Below, piece after piece: positions 47,401 to 57,724 of a DNA stretch of 64,000 nucleotides. The stretch covers positions 1 to 64,000 of the forward strand of contig NRSV01000098.1 of the NCBI GenBank assembly GCA_002286855.1, given 5' to 3'. The notes under the pieces are model-generated. The model saw nothing but the letters and a program-made list of their open reading frames with translations. It was not told the origin of the DNA and made no database searches. The number at the start of each line of letters is the position of its first letter. Position 1 is the stretch's first letter. A program made the position numbers and the translations under genes. The DNA comes from Bipolaris cookei. Lineage: Eukaryota > Ascomycota > Dothideomycetes > Pleosporales > Pleosporaceae.

Positions 47401-47440
47401 GCTTGTCGTGCGCCGCGGTCCTCTTCGACTTTGCTACCAT
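44411..47440 (-). CDS. acrB: AcrB-like ubiquitination-network signalling protein
   Basis: Exons 47440-45625 and 45579-44411 encode about 994 residues. The start is MVAKSKRTAAHDKR; the frame stays open upstream but has no better ATG. Residues about 160-310 hold hydrophobic segments (SCPLRDVLAILIILLQLPPT; TTIIADTVILMVWLLLWVPA; TNSIVICFVIILTSHIFRFR). A beta-rich region near 520-620 (RVWISEVGFSDISFCVSLAD; NYYCEFVRTNDHEVFYSASL) follows, then a long coiled coil at 650-850. This order matches Aspergillus AcrB, which acts with CreB/CreD in the deubiquitination network affecting carbon repression and acriflavine resistance. A 45-nt intron (45580-45624, GTAAGA, TGCTAAC branch, GTCAG) has no stop and is divisible by three, so the unspliced frame is also open. 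Confidence 0.8.
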   Translation of the reverse strand: MVAKSKRTAAHDKRHENGLAAPGRRIDKQKSNPALSANTPNGKTTAQPRPQPGHVADSSDTVPANTLLHHGAATAIMPAAVASSCSASSATPSASSAITTPAAPHARSHDRTRTASDASNDNPTDACRPYDNATAPFDPMSSTLRRADTTGSKHASLSMTTMLSVPATILTSCPLRDVLAILIILLQLPPTVLTVVQFLFATLTFVPPQAGTPLSALSAFPSFTDIFQGSGGTPSLFTTIIADTVILMVWLLLWVPAQNFFLDLAQAVIAIALGGAAAGKKGTTNSIVICFVIILTSHIFRFRPLRQHIVHFLWTGLARGGLEFLTSPSSTPTSLESFSTPHGWPRSLLGIHILAQGVVRIIRRSLSRREHTTLPTGKKTDPESGVLQRSNSINHEPAADVPNASSTDGRPPGPSPAVHAHKDKASSGRRKRKQATHVRSQQPFWAALASTKVTVLKEMESSRAANDADEANAKDANHIGNAVWRPEDDRVWISEVGFSDISFCVSLADGAGTQEQNEEDPSLGSGIDKSKPFYIRVNGADWSSARIRQSEPVGFEGQEGTGYWVGEIFGLTALSNYYCEFVRTNDHEVFYSASLITSASPVTELGKNDGLCYISLLTRSALASIASPPAHQALRPSSPTTTLKNSIAAADQQLQEQRNRLKRNKKDHKTAITNIKKEVDTLGNRLANAGGSDERQRQRVLQFTQNIRQADDAATDFALQAENLGCIPEEESKEAAARKAEWKKERDNKNAVASEFDKTKEEIERQVQSVQNDINNAYQKRERLQQRQTRLNEQHDRLVTANAEGFTAKQRREQERAALRAQRADVEHQYRSNIINYERRTEEQSLSTTQIMQTVQHYEELIIQQAQQQMSVPTTPDGNLPGTSMSPHNNGFASFTFPSLNSHMNSTPGSMRGGRGRSSSMLSNVSGFTDAFDEPSSTVPYVLGNPFNTPGPVNGRNYSHGSGSLSSGASSQTSSQRDPMSPVQSVKPMMVRSATSGSNGFMSPIGTGR

Positions 47441-49255
47441 AGACGGCGGTGCGGGTGCGGGTGCAAGCGGGCAAACGTCTCCCCGGCGAGACTCGACTGC
47501 TGCACAGGACGAGCCAGACTGGAAGACTGAGAGCCGCTGCTCGGTGGGGGGCTGTGAGGGCGAGGGGGCGGCGAGGGGAAAGGGCAAGGGCGTCGTGTGC
47601 TGGGCGGCGAGGGATGAATGGGGGAGCAAGAGAGAGTGAGGTGCCCTGCGCGTGGCTACTCGCAGCTTTCCGCCTGTTGCCAAGCCACGCTGCTGTCTGC
47701 GCAAACGTCAAGTGCAAAAAGTCAGAAAAGTCAGAGCAGTCAACCAGCAAGGCGTGCCTTGACGGTGCCACTGGGCCCCCCTGGCCAGAGAATTGCCGCT
47801 GCATTGCCATTGCCTTTGCATTTGACATTGTCATCCGCCCTCGGCCCCTCGGCCTGCCACCTCTGTCGTGTTGTGGTTTCACCTCTCTCACACACGCACT
47901 CGCACACTCGCACACTCACACACTCGCACGCTCACACGCACATGTCCACGCCGGTACATGCACAACACACATGGACAGTGTACACCCACGTACATAGAAC
48001 CTGCCTGGCTCCTGGCTCCCTCTCCTGGCTCCGTCAATACCCACATCAGCCGAACTGACACCGATTTCTCTTGACGACGCCGATCGTGGCCACTAACACA
48101 CGATGGTTGCTGCGCGCAAGACATGCAAGCCAGACTGCCCGCCCATTTGGCCTGCCCGCACCGAGGCATTGCGTCTGCGTTGCGTCGGGCGGGCCCTGTT
48201 TTGCTATTGTTGCCATTAGCTGCATTGTTATGCTCTTCCTCCTTCTCGTCCCCATCCCCGTCCCCATCCCCGTCCTCAGCATCATCACCACCATCGCATT
48301 CGTGGGCGGGATTCCGCCGGCCTCTCTAGCATGCCCGTTCATTTGCGGGCGCCGGGACCCCCCTGTGCCACAGCCCGCTCCGGGCAAGTAAAAGTCGCGC
48401 TTTCCTCTCTTGACCGCATGCCATGAAGTCTCTGCAGCGGGCACACCCCCGCCAGCGACGCCGTCTGTTACTCGCGTCGCCATCGCAGCCCTTGTCTTCA
48501 GCGCGCAGAGACATGATGCAGCGGTTGTCATCAGGCCATGTACTTACACATGTACCTGAACTGGCCGTGCTCATGCCAGCTGTCCAGACCGCACCAGGTC
48601 TAGCCCCTCGTCAATGAGGCTCGGGCACACGGTTCGGCTGTTGCAAACAAAGCCGTCGGAGCATTTGCGTCAATCTGTGTGTATCTTCGATTGAGGCAAG
48701 CATAGCGCGCAAGCCATCCGCCCGCACATCCATGGCCTTTTCCGCAACCTGCACAGTGCCGGCGTGGAAGCTTAGCCCAACTGCACCAATGAGAGTGGGG
48801 CAGCGTTGCAAACAAGGGAAAGCTTGACCATCACGCGTCCAACGGGCGCGCAGATCTCTACAACAGGCAATTCCCATCGCCCATCACGTGCAGATCCCTG
48901 CGCCGCCATACCACCATGTCTCTGCATATCTGCCCACTGCAACTATCCTGCACGCCAACTTACATCCTTCCACCCGCGATCAATGCCTAATGCCTCTCTT
49001 CTCTTCTGCTGCTATGGCATGATCCAGAGCTACCTGCAAGCAACCCCGCATGTTGCATCAATCAAACTGTAGGCACATGACGTGACATGCATGCAACGCT
49101 GCCCTCGACCAATTCTGCTCACCCCTACACCACCATGTACATTCGTCCTTTGAGCAAAGCAATCTTAAATCATGATTCATCCCTGTGTTTTTTTCTTCGC
49201 TCATAAATCCCGCTGTTCATGATGTGGCCATCCTCAGTGATATGCCGTTGTAGGC
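47441..49255. other. upstream region of acrB, CAC-rich repeats
   Basis: About 1.8 kb. The CACAC/CTCGCA microsatellite-like tract at about 47,886-47,945 and C/T-rich sequence near 48,235-48,290 stand out. Several frames of about 100 codons on both strands have no domains. The stretch probably holds the acrB promoter and leader on the left and the 3' flank of the thioesterase on the right. Confidence 0.45.
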
Positions 49256-50529
49256 CTATGCATCACTCGCACTTCCAAAGTCCTCCTTAGCATCTGGCCT
49301 GTCCCAGCTGCCCTTCTCCAACGCTCTCACCCTATCCAAAAGTGACCTGACCCTGCCGCTGTTTCTTGCCTTGGCCTGCTCTTGTAAATTGAATGTTTCC
49401 TGGAACTTTTCAATCATGAAAGGTGGCAGTGGCGACTTTCTGGCTGTTTTGTAGTCGTAAACCACAATGTCTTCAGTACAACGCGCTGCCGGACGACGAT
49501 GTGCCTCCGACAGAATCATGACATCAAGAATGAAATGATCACTGCCTTGGCTAGGCTTGTTGCTGAGTTTGTGGAGTACCGTGACCCTGGTGGCGCACGT
49601 GTCAATACGGGACTGCTTTGTTACGTCGGCAAACACACCTGTCTGGCCATGTCATTGGCTGTTTTCGACATTAGTAAACAGACAAACAAAAGCAAAGAGT
49701 GGAATGCGTTCGCTTACAAATTTGTAGTCAGTCTTAATGCTCCGCAGAATCAAGCCAATACTCTTTGGTGTCATGAGCTCCAACCACTCAGCCCGATGCT
49801 GCGGATCACTAGCCGCAAAGTTCAGTGTCCAGTTGACCCGGGCAGACTCTGCATATCTATTGTACATGACATTATTCACGTGACCTGGAAACGGTTAGAG
49901 ACTTTTCCCTCTACACAGCAAGGTCGCCGAGTAAATACCCTTTTAGTTGATCAGCAATCATTTACAAGCGCATTGGAGTCGGCCTACCATGCTATCCTAA
50001 ACACAGCCAACATCCACATTAGCAGTTGTCTACAGAAGTCTCGGATGATGAAGCTGACCATCTCTCCCCAAACAACCTCTTGCCGGTAGAGTCCACGCCA
50101 TTGTTTGCCAGTGAGAAAGCCCTCGCTTCCGGCTACGAGTTCTCTCCCTTGGTAAACACGAGCAAGTCAGCACCCTCGTCATGCACAAGTACTAGAAATA
50201 AAATTCCAAGTTGAATCCTTACAATCTTCCAATGTCTCTTGTAATATCGAGCCGGCCTCTTCGACCTGTGCTGGATTGATTCCAAAACTAATGCACTTTC
50301 CAATACGCAGCTTGATGTCTGAGAGCCATCTCGGACTGAGAGCAGCGGTGGCAGGTGCATTATCTGCATGCACAGTAAATGGTGGTTAGTTTTCATGTCG
50401 CAACTTCCCAAAGTATATCTACGTACCACTTGACGTCGACTGATACCGCTGAAAAGAGACACGCTGCACACCTGGAAGCTGCCTAATCGGCTTCACTCTA
50501 CAGACGATTGAGCGCGGTAATGGCGGCAT
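49256..50529 (-). CDS. hotdog-fold thioesterase, mitochondrial-type (4HBT_2)
   Basis: Seven exons fit: 50529-50427, 50363-50223, 50147-50059, a mini-exon from 49996, 49884-49718, 49658-49639 and 49586-49256, encoding about 293 residues. The N-terminus (MPPLPRSIVCRVKPIRQLPG, then QRVSFQRYQSTSS) is basic and mitochondrial-like. WRELVAGSEGFLTG, then VVWGEM, DSM and HVNNVMYNRYAESARVNW form the hotdog active-site region. Later parts are DYKFPMTWPDRVTVLHKL and HRRPAARCTEDIVVYDYKTA. The family hydrolyses acyl thioesters; the substrate is unknown. The mini-exon is problematic: the expected DSM-GHVNN joint lacks one G before the donor, so either a 31-nt exon inserting seven residues is used (the version that keeps frame) or the gene is frameshifted. 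Confidence 0.7.
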
Positions 50530-50847
50530 ATCGACAAACAACAACACACAAAAGCTTGAGAATGCGCTGCAGAAACAACACGGCGAATCTAGAGATGGCA
50601 ATATGCAGATAGCGGCAAAGCAGCCGAGGTCCCCGCTTCTCCAGCTCTCCACCTTGACAAACCTTAGTAAGTATGTACCTACGTCAGGAACACGGTCCGA
50701 GCGCATCGTTCCATCGCCTACGACATACACACCTCGTCGTTGACTCGGCGCACGCCATTTTGCAGCAAAACAAAAATACTAGTGTACATAACTAGCTCTA
50801 ACGAAACAAAGAAAAAAACCATCGCATTTATTCCATCTTCTTGAAAT
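50530..50847. promoter_or_regulatory. divergent promoter of thioesterase and LYRM5-like gene
   Basis: About 320 bases between two divergent starts of probable mitochondrial proteins. A-rich runs precede the LYR gene. No defined element was recognised. Confidence 0.45.
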
Positions 50848-51320
50848 ATGACTGCTCCAAACCCAGTGCTTCGCCATCAAGTCATCCGGATCTACAAGGG
50901 TCCGTCGTACTCCCGCATTTACCCCCCCCCCCTCCCCCCAATCTTTACCAAATGTATATTCACATGGAATAGACCTGCTTTATATGGGCCGAGAGTACCC
51001 TCAGGGGTACGGTTACTTTCGTATGCGTCTACACAAGGCCTTTGCAAGCCAGCGGCATTTGACCGACGAGGCCAAGATCAAGCAAGGCATCGAGAGGGCA
51101 GAGTACGTGAAGAAAGGTTAGTCTTCTAATAATGCAACAACTCGGGCACATGTCCACTGCTAATATATATGGGTTAGAGATTGAAGCTTTGTAAGTCTAA
51201 GCTATGGAATAGAAAAGAAAAACTTTGATTCGAAAGGTTTTTTTTTGGCTGACAACATAGCACAGATACTATCTCAAGCGTTATCGTACTCTGCGCCAGC
51301 GCTACAATACAGGTGCCTAG
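50848..51320 (+). CDS. LYR-motif protein, LYRM5/ETFRF1-like
   Basis: Four exons (50848-50899, 50973-51116, 51178-51190, 51266-51320) encode 87 residues. The product starts MTAPNPVLRHQVIRIYKDLL and continues YMGREYPQGYGYFRMRLHKA, matching the LYRM5 pattern K-x-LLYLGR-x-YP-x-G-x-x-YF. It ends EIEALYYLKRYRTLRQRYNT, the family C-terminal helix. The canonical L in LYR is replaced by Ile (IYK). Human LYRM5/ETFRF1 removes FAD from electron transfer flavoprotein in the mitochondrial matrix; the same role is inferred. Exon 3 is a 13-nt micro-exon, needed to keep frame and the conserved E-x-EAL segment. The last acceptor is CACAG at 51,265, five bases past a CATAG. Confidence 0.85.
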
Positions 51321-51423
51321 CCACTGACAAACACGAACTAACATCTGCCAAAGATGGCCTGCCGTAGACCGGGATATCACAGAAAAAAAAGCTCAAGAAA
51401 ACAGAGGTTACACCAATCAAATC

Positions 51424-52940
51424 TCATACCTTTTTGCACCACCAGATTCCAATTTCAAGACACTCGCCACTCGAGGCTCCTTTTTGCTCGAGCAGGTCGT
51501 TGATCATGGAATTCCAGTAGCGCTGCCATTCCTCCTGGTTCTTGCCACTGACATCCTTGAGCAGCGGCTCGAGGCTTTCAATCAGTTGGATAACAACAAG
51601 GAGCGCCGTGTGCCGCAGAGCCGCTTGTTCCTGCGTCAGAGTAGAGCCATCTATGGTTGCCCCGCCCATCTTGAGCTTCCCAGCCTCACTCCCTCGTCGC
51701 TTCATTGTGTCACCCGCTGCTTCGCGTTCCCAGCGCGGCTCGCCAAGCGGAATTGCCACCCTGCGATTTTCTACCTCACACAGCGTCTCCGTCTCCTGGA
51801 GCAATATCTGAGAGATGCGCGAACACGGGGCTGGAGAGAGTTTGCGTCGGCCCAGAGCTTCTTGAATCCACGCATTTGCATCTTGGAGGTACTTGTTCTG
51901 GACGTCGGTAAAGGGCGTTGTGTGCGAAATAAGAAACGTTCCAGTCGATACGGCACAGGCATAATCCTGGGGATTCTTGCCTGGCGGAGGCGGGGGATGA
52001 GGCATGATGGAACGGATAATGTGATCAGTTTCCCACATCTCTAGCGTGCCGCCAGACTTGAGAATGCGGATGCATTCATCAAGTGTCCTTTGTGTTGGCG
52101 CCCCCAAGGGGACTACCATGCTTATGTCTTTCATGACTACAATGTCAAATTCCTCATCGTCAAACGGCAGTGGCAACTTGCGCAAGTCATGCTGCACAAA
52201 TTTCCAGTCAATACCCTGGCGCTGCAAGTCTCCGGCTACATGGACAATATCCAGTCCGGTAAAAGAAACGTCTTCGTAGCCCTGACCTGGTTCGTTGTTA
52301 ACGCTGAGCGGCAACTGGGTAGGCAGACATAGCGCAAATAAGTCGCAGGTCTCTGCCCGGACAGCCCGGACAGCCCGGACAGCCCGCTAAGGTCAGCAGG
52401 TGTACGTACCACTCAGCCATTCGTGGCAGACAGCCGACCAGTATCCTGTACCGCATGCGACTTCCAAAACTTTTTTCGGGGCGTTTGATGGGGTAGAGCC
52501 CAGGGCCCTCCCGAAGACGGCTGTGGCAAGAAGGGTCTGTAGATTCTGGCGGTGGAGTTCGGGAAGGTCGCATGGCAGCGGGTAGCCTTGAGCGCGTCGG
52601 ATGTATCTGCGGCCATGGCGCAGGATGAAGGGTTCGTTGGGGGTACCGGTGCCGTCGTCCTTGGTACTCAGGGTCGAGTTGCTCGACATGGAGCCCCTGG
52701 TGATGTCCATGGTGGAGTGAGGGCGTGGGCCAGACGAGGCCGTGGTCGAGGACGCAGAGATGGTTCTACCGAGGGCGTCGGTGGTGGTCAGATCCCATTG
52801 CTTTGCTTCGACAGTCTTTGGGGGCGTTGGAGGGCTGACCGTAGAGTTGGCGCCGTAGTAGCGGTACTGGCAAGGAAATTAGCCCAATGTAATTCGAAAC
52901 AGAGCGTCAGCAGAGTCCTTGCCAGCTGCCAGTCTCCCAT
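51424..52940 (-). CDS. class I SAM-dependent methyltransferase
   Basis: Exons 52866-52410 and 52286-51424 are well supported. I add a first exon 52940-52923 (MGDWQL) through a putative GC-AG intron ending CCAG, giving about 445 residues; a start at the internal ATG 52710 (MDITRGSMSS) is the conservative alternative. Motif I is KVLEVACGTGYWSA near residue 135, followed after the intron by FTGLDIVHVA, FVQHDLRKLPLPFDDEEFDI and the late motif IRILKSGGTLEMWETDH. This is a typical fungal family with disordered N-terminus and C-terminal helical extension; the substrate is unknown. The 123-nt intron (52287-52409) contains three perfect tandem copies of a 9-base unit. Confidence 0.75.
52360..52389. 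repeat. 9-bp tandem repeat inside methyltransferase intron
   Basis: The unit CCCGGACAG occurs three times in a row with a partial fourth, within the intron of the methyltransferase gene. It lies between the donor (52409) and the acceptor (52287), so copy-number change would not alter the protein. Confidence 0.8.
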
Positions 52941-54556
52941 CGAGACCGTCTGGAAACGTGATTAGAGTTATTCAGCCTACTCCGACCCTTGCCCCACTGT
53001 TTTTTAGCGGGAGCGTGATATTGGCCTTGTCCCTGGCCGTCTGATAAGCACGTGTAGGCGAGTCAGCAATTAACGAGCGGGACAGCGGAGCAGCAAGAGC
53101 GGTCGTGGTAGCAACGGTGCGCAGCGCAGTGGGGGGATGTCAGAGCAGGCCGAGGTGTCAGCATAGCTGAAGCGCGTGTGCGAGTGGAATGTGTCTAGTA
53201 TGTATGTATGGGGAAGGGGGGCTTTCAATGGATGCATCTCGGTTTCGCACCCGGGTGTACAAGGCCGCTCAGGTGAGGAGTTCTGGATCGTGCCGAGGAG
53301 ACATCTCCAATCACCGTCTGCAGCTGCGTGATGCTCCCCGGATTTTCAGGGCAAATCCGCTGGGCAAAATGTGGGCGCTGCGACCGAAGCTGCTCTGGAG
53401 GGCTGCCGTATGCATGGGCGCGGCATCGGCCGAAGGTGCGCGCTGCAGGTGATGGCATCCATGATTTGCGTAGGGAGTGCCTCCTAGGCTAGCCGCAGCA
53501 GCAGCAGCAGCAGTGTGTTTGTTTGCACATATGTCAGCACATGTGTACTTGGTATACACATACGCACAACGTGTGATTGCGTATCTGGGCCATGGGGTTT
53601 TTTTTGGAGACCTAGCGTCTACTGCCATCATTACCATCTGTGTATGTATCCATACATATACACATGTACGCATGTACATCTACGTAGGCACCATTGCTAT
53701 TGCTGTCCCATGGGGCCTTTGTGAGCCTGAATGCCTGCGCGGGCCCCCTCCTCGAGTATGCCCTACATGTCCTGTAGACAATGCCCCAGAGCATCACTGT
53801 CCGAGAGACATTCCCACCGGTCACGCTGCTGCTGCAGCCCAGACACAGGATGTGTGCACTACCACAGCCGGCGTGCGAGGGGACAGATGTGTCGTTTCAG
53901 CGCACCAGATCGACGCTTCCACCATGTCACGTGTGCCGTCTAGCGGCACCCCCCATGCATCGGGCAAGGTTCGACTCTCAGGCTTCACGTATCGCATCAC
54001 TACGCTCTCTATTCTTCACAGCGCTGCAGTTGGACTCTCTCCCCGTCTGTCTGGTACAATTGCGACTGACAGCGAAATACTGCGCGCTCTTTGACATGCT
54101 CCGCTCTTGTAAGTACGCTGCTTTCCACCCGCTTCCACCAGCACCCACTGCAGCTCCAACCTCTTTGATTCCCCACCACCGCAGAGCTGACTGCTCCAGA
54201 ACAATAGCCTGCCGACATATCAATACACATAGCAGCGCCCCAGCCCTTTCACTGCCACCACCCCTTACCTCCAGCGAACCCTAACCCGCGCTCACTGCCA
54301 ACTCCCCGCTTTAGACCACCACCCTCACTTGCGAACCGCCGGCGCCTCCAGTATATGGTGCACAGCTCCCGCCTCTGCTAGCGCATGCTCATGTCGAGGA
54401 GTCGTAAGGGCGCCCATGTTAGAACGAAGAAGATCGCGTGCCCGAACCCTACCGCCTGCCCGACGCCTTCATTAGCCATAGCGACCAGGGCCTTTCATTC
54501 TCGATACACACGGCCGCCTGCGGGCCCCTCGAAATCATCCGCCGGAACTCACTTAG
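52941..54556. promoter_or_regulatory. divergent promoters and long leader of CCR4
   Basis: About 1.6 kb upstream of both the methyltransferase and CCR4. GCAGCA repeats lie near 53,495-53,514. A GTAAGTACG donor-like site near 54,109 and a CTTTAG acceptor-like site near 54,314 could bound a leader intron of CCR4. Upstream ATGs close to the CCR4 start (for example 54,385) open frames that overlap the start in another frame. No independent gene is supported. Confidence 0.45.
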
Positions 54557-56893
54557 ATGGCCGAGTACTCGGTCTACCCCAGGGGAACCGGCCAATCCTT
54601 TTTTCCACGACACACTCAGAACACACGAAACCTTCCCACCCGCGCGCGATCCCCCACAACTAGCGCCCGCATCCCCTTCAACAACCCCGATACCCCTTCA
54701 CCAGCTCGATCTCCTGGGCGCCAATCGTCTCCGCAGCAATTCGGTATGTTCAACCAGGGCCATGGGCACCAGGGCCACAACGTTATGATGAACGGGCGGA
54801 CAGGGCAGCAAAACTATGCTGCCATGCAGATGGGCCTTGGCAAGCCCTTCCAGCACAATCAGCACCACCAGCACCAGCATCAACATCACCAGCAACATCA
54901 GGATCTTACTGGGAACAGCCATGTCGGACAATATAACCACCAGCACAATATCTCGAGCGGGGGCATGTCTAACGTTCAGCCCCACTTCACCCCCGGTCAT
55001 CTCCAAAATGGTACCCCCAACAGCGTTCACAGCGGTCTCAGCAAGCCACAAACTGAGCATTGGCAAGAGCAATTGAAGCTGCACCAAACAGCGCGTGAAA
55101 TGACACAGGCCCACTCACACGCCAGGATTCATCCGAGTGTCAGCAAGAGCGTCGTAGCTGGAACAACCAATGGGATGCAGAAAGAGGCGGACAAAGAGGA
55201 TCGCAACAGGCCTGCTGCCCAGCGAGCAGAAGATGCAAAAGACCAGCATATATGGACCATCCTTGACTTTGGCGGCCAGAACCTCAAAGTTATTACCCCT
55301 GCGTTATTTGCCTACACCTTTCTCACGAAGCTCTACCTCAATTCGAACAAGCTCACTTATGTTCACCAAAAGATTGGACAATTACGGAACCTTACACATC
55401 TCGACCTTTCTCTCAATAACCTGCAATACCTGCCCCCAGAGATTGGAATGCTTGTAAATTTGAAGCAGCTGTTGTTATTCGACAACCACATCGAGAATTT
55501 GCCGTATGAATTGGGATCTTTGTATCAATTGGAAATGCTTGGTATTGAGGGCAACCCGATTCCAGATGACTTGAAGCAGATTATCATGGAGCAGGGCACC
55601 GGGGAACTCATCAAGCACTTCCGCGAAAATGCACCCGGACCAGAGGCACCACCCGAGCGAGACTGGATTGTCCTCGACGAGATCCAGGATACCTCCCAAG
55701 AAACTGTGAGTGCGCTGAGCTACAACATTCTGTGCGACAAGTACTGCACGCAGTCACAATATGGTTACACGCCCAGTTCAGCGCTTGCATGGGAAAGTCG
55801 CAGAGAACTCATCTTGGCCGAACTGCGAGAGCGCGATGCAGACATAGTATGCTTGCAGGAGATTGACCAGGAGAGCTTCAATGAATTTTTCCGAGCAGCA
55901 CTTGCGCATAACGACTATAAGGGAGTCTTTTGGCCAAAATCCAGAGCACGCACCATGGCTGAGAGGGAAGCTAAGCTTGTTGATGGCTGTGCCATCTTCT
56001 ACAAGAATAGCAAGTAAGTGAACTGAGTCATGCATCTTTCTATTATCAAAATTGCTGACTGATATAGATACATCCTGCTTGACAAGCAACTGATCGATTT
56101 CGCCAACACGGCCATCAATCGACCAGACATGAAGGGCGAGCACGACATTTTCAACCGCGTCATGCCACGAGACGACATTGGAGTGCTTGCATTTCTCGAA
56201 AATCGAGCTACTGGCTCAAGATTCATTGTAGGAAATGTACACGTGTTCTGGAATCCCGCATTCCAAGACGTCAAGCTCGTGCAAGTTGCCATTTTGATGG
56301 AGGGAATCACCAAGTTTGCGACACAATGGACAAAGCATCCGCCTTGCACAAACAAGGTGGTGTATCAATTTACCAATGGCGACAACGACGAAGTAGCGGA
56401 GCCAGATCCGACCCAAGAGCCAGGACCATCCAAGGTGTATACCGACCCCGCCGACATCCCGGTGTTGCTGTGCGGTGACTTTAATTCACTGCCATCTTCT
56501 GGTGTCTACGACCTCATTACGAACGGCAACATTTCGAATGTGCACGCTGATTTGGGAAGCAGGAAGTATGGTAACTTCACACGAGACGGAATATCTCATC
56601 CTTTCAGCCTCAAGTCTAGCTACGCATCCATTGGCGAGTTGGCATTTACAAACTATGTTCCACACTTCCAAGGAGTATTAGACTATATTTGGTACTCGAC
56701 CAACACTCTGCAAGTGGTCGGTCTGCTTGGCGACATCGACAAGGGCTACCTCCAGCGGGTGCCAGGCTTCCCGAACTACCATTTTCCCAGTGACCACGTG
56801 GCTCTGTACGCACAATACATTGTCAAGAGCCGGAAAGAGGCAAAGAAGGTGTCTGAAGTCGATTTTGGGCCGAGTCGAGACCGGAGGAATTGA
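54557..56893 (+). CDS. ccr4: CCR4 deadenylase (LRR plus EEP nuclease)
   Basis: Exons 54557-56013 and 56068-56893, with a 54-nt intron, encode about 760 residues. The N-terminal 200 residues are Gln/His/Asn-rich with a poly-His/Gln stretch near 100-115. Leucine-rich repeats at about 240-340 (LTKLYLNSNKLTYVHQKIGQ; LTHLDLSLNNLQYLPPEIGM) bind the CAF1/Pop2 subunit. The EEP exonuclease domain starts near 390 (LSYNILCDKYCTQSQYGYTP) and has the catalytic Glu in DIVCLQEIDQESFNEFF, the Mg-binding VLLCGDFNSLPSSGVYDL, and the final PSDHVALYAQY. CCR4 is the catalytic mRNA deadenylase of the CCR4-NOT complex. All expected active-site residues are visible, so it should be functional. Confidence 0.95.
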
Positions 56894-57724
56894 CCGGTGT
56901 CGAGTCGGTCGGCCTCCGGGCATGTCAATAGGCTTGTGGTATAGCGTTCTCCATCGTTTCCAAGGCGTCATTTACTCGGTGTTCGGTTGCTATCGTCTGC
57001 CCACAGCACTTTGGGCTTTATGGTGACAATTCAGAGTTGGCAATTGCAGGGTGAGTGGCTCGATAGACGGTGGGCGATGTGGTCATCCTGCAGGGGCATG
57101 GGCAATGCCAGCGGTTAGTACACGAATCTCACATGAATGTTTGTTGTTCTATGTCTGGAACACGCTTTCTTTGGTAGCCTGACGACAGAAGGACCACTAC
57201 TCTCTTTTCGGTGTGCGAAGCGTCTGATTGGTTCTGCGATAGGTGTTTTTTCTTTTCGCGATATGGGTTCTGTTTGATCTATTTTCTGGGTTTCTCTTGC
57301 GTTCTTTTCTGCATTGTATCAACTAGGTAGTCGTTCCCCAAAAAAAGGCCGAGTCGCTTGCTTCCGAGCATGTCTGACTAAGGTTTATCTGTTCAAGATA
57401 AAGTTTGATCATGTGATGAATGCAATGTATAGGAGCAAAGTGAAATGGTGCAATTGAGGGAGAGCAGGCTGCTGTGGACGTGGGTCGACAGCCACCAATG
57501 GGTTCATGAGGTGGGATAAGGGGCGACAATTCGCTGGGTGGGGAGCAAGCTAGCTGGTGAGGGGGAGGTCTTAGACTCGCTTGACCGCCGTAATGATGGG
57601 ACCCACTTGGACAGCATCAACGTGCGCTCCTCGACTACTCCCCCAGAGCCGCGCAACACGTAACTCTTTTGCACACTCTTTACACCCTTCTTGCATCCGC
57701 CTGTCCTCTCACATACACGATACC
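56894..57724. other. intergenic between CCR4 and SEC14-like gene
   Basis: About 830 bases holding the CCR4 3' untranslated region (T-rich from about 57,120) and the promoter of the next gene, with a pyrimidine-rich leader at about 57,665-57,720. No gene is seen. Confidence 0.5.
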
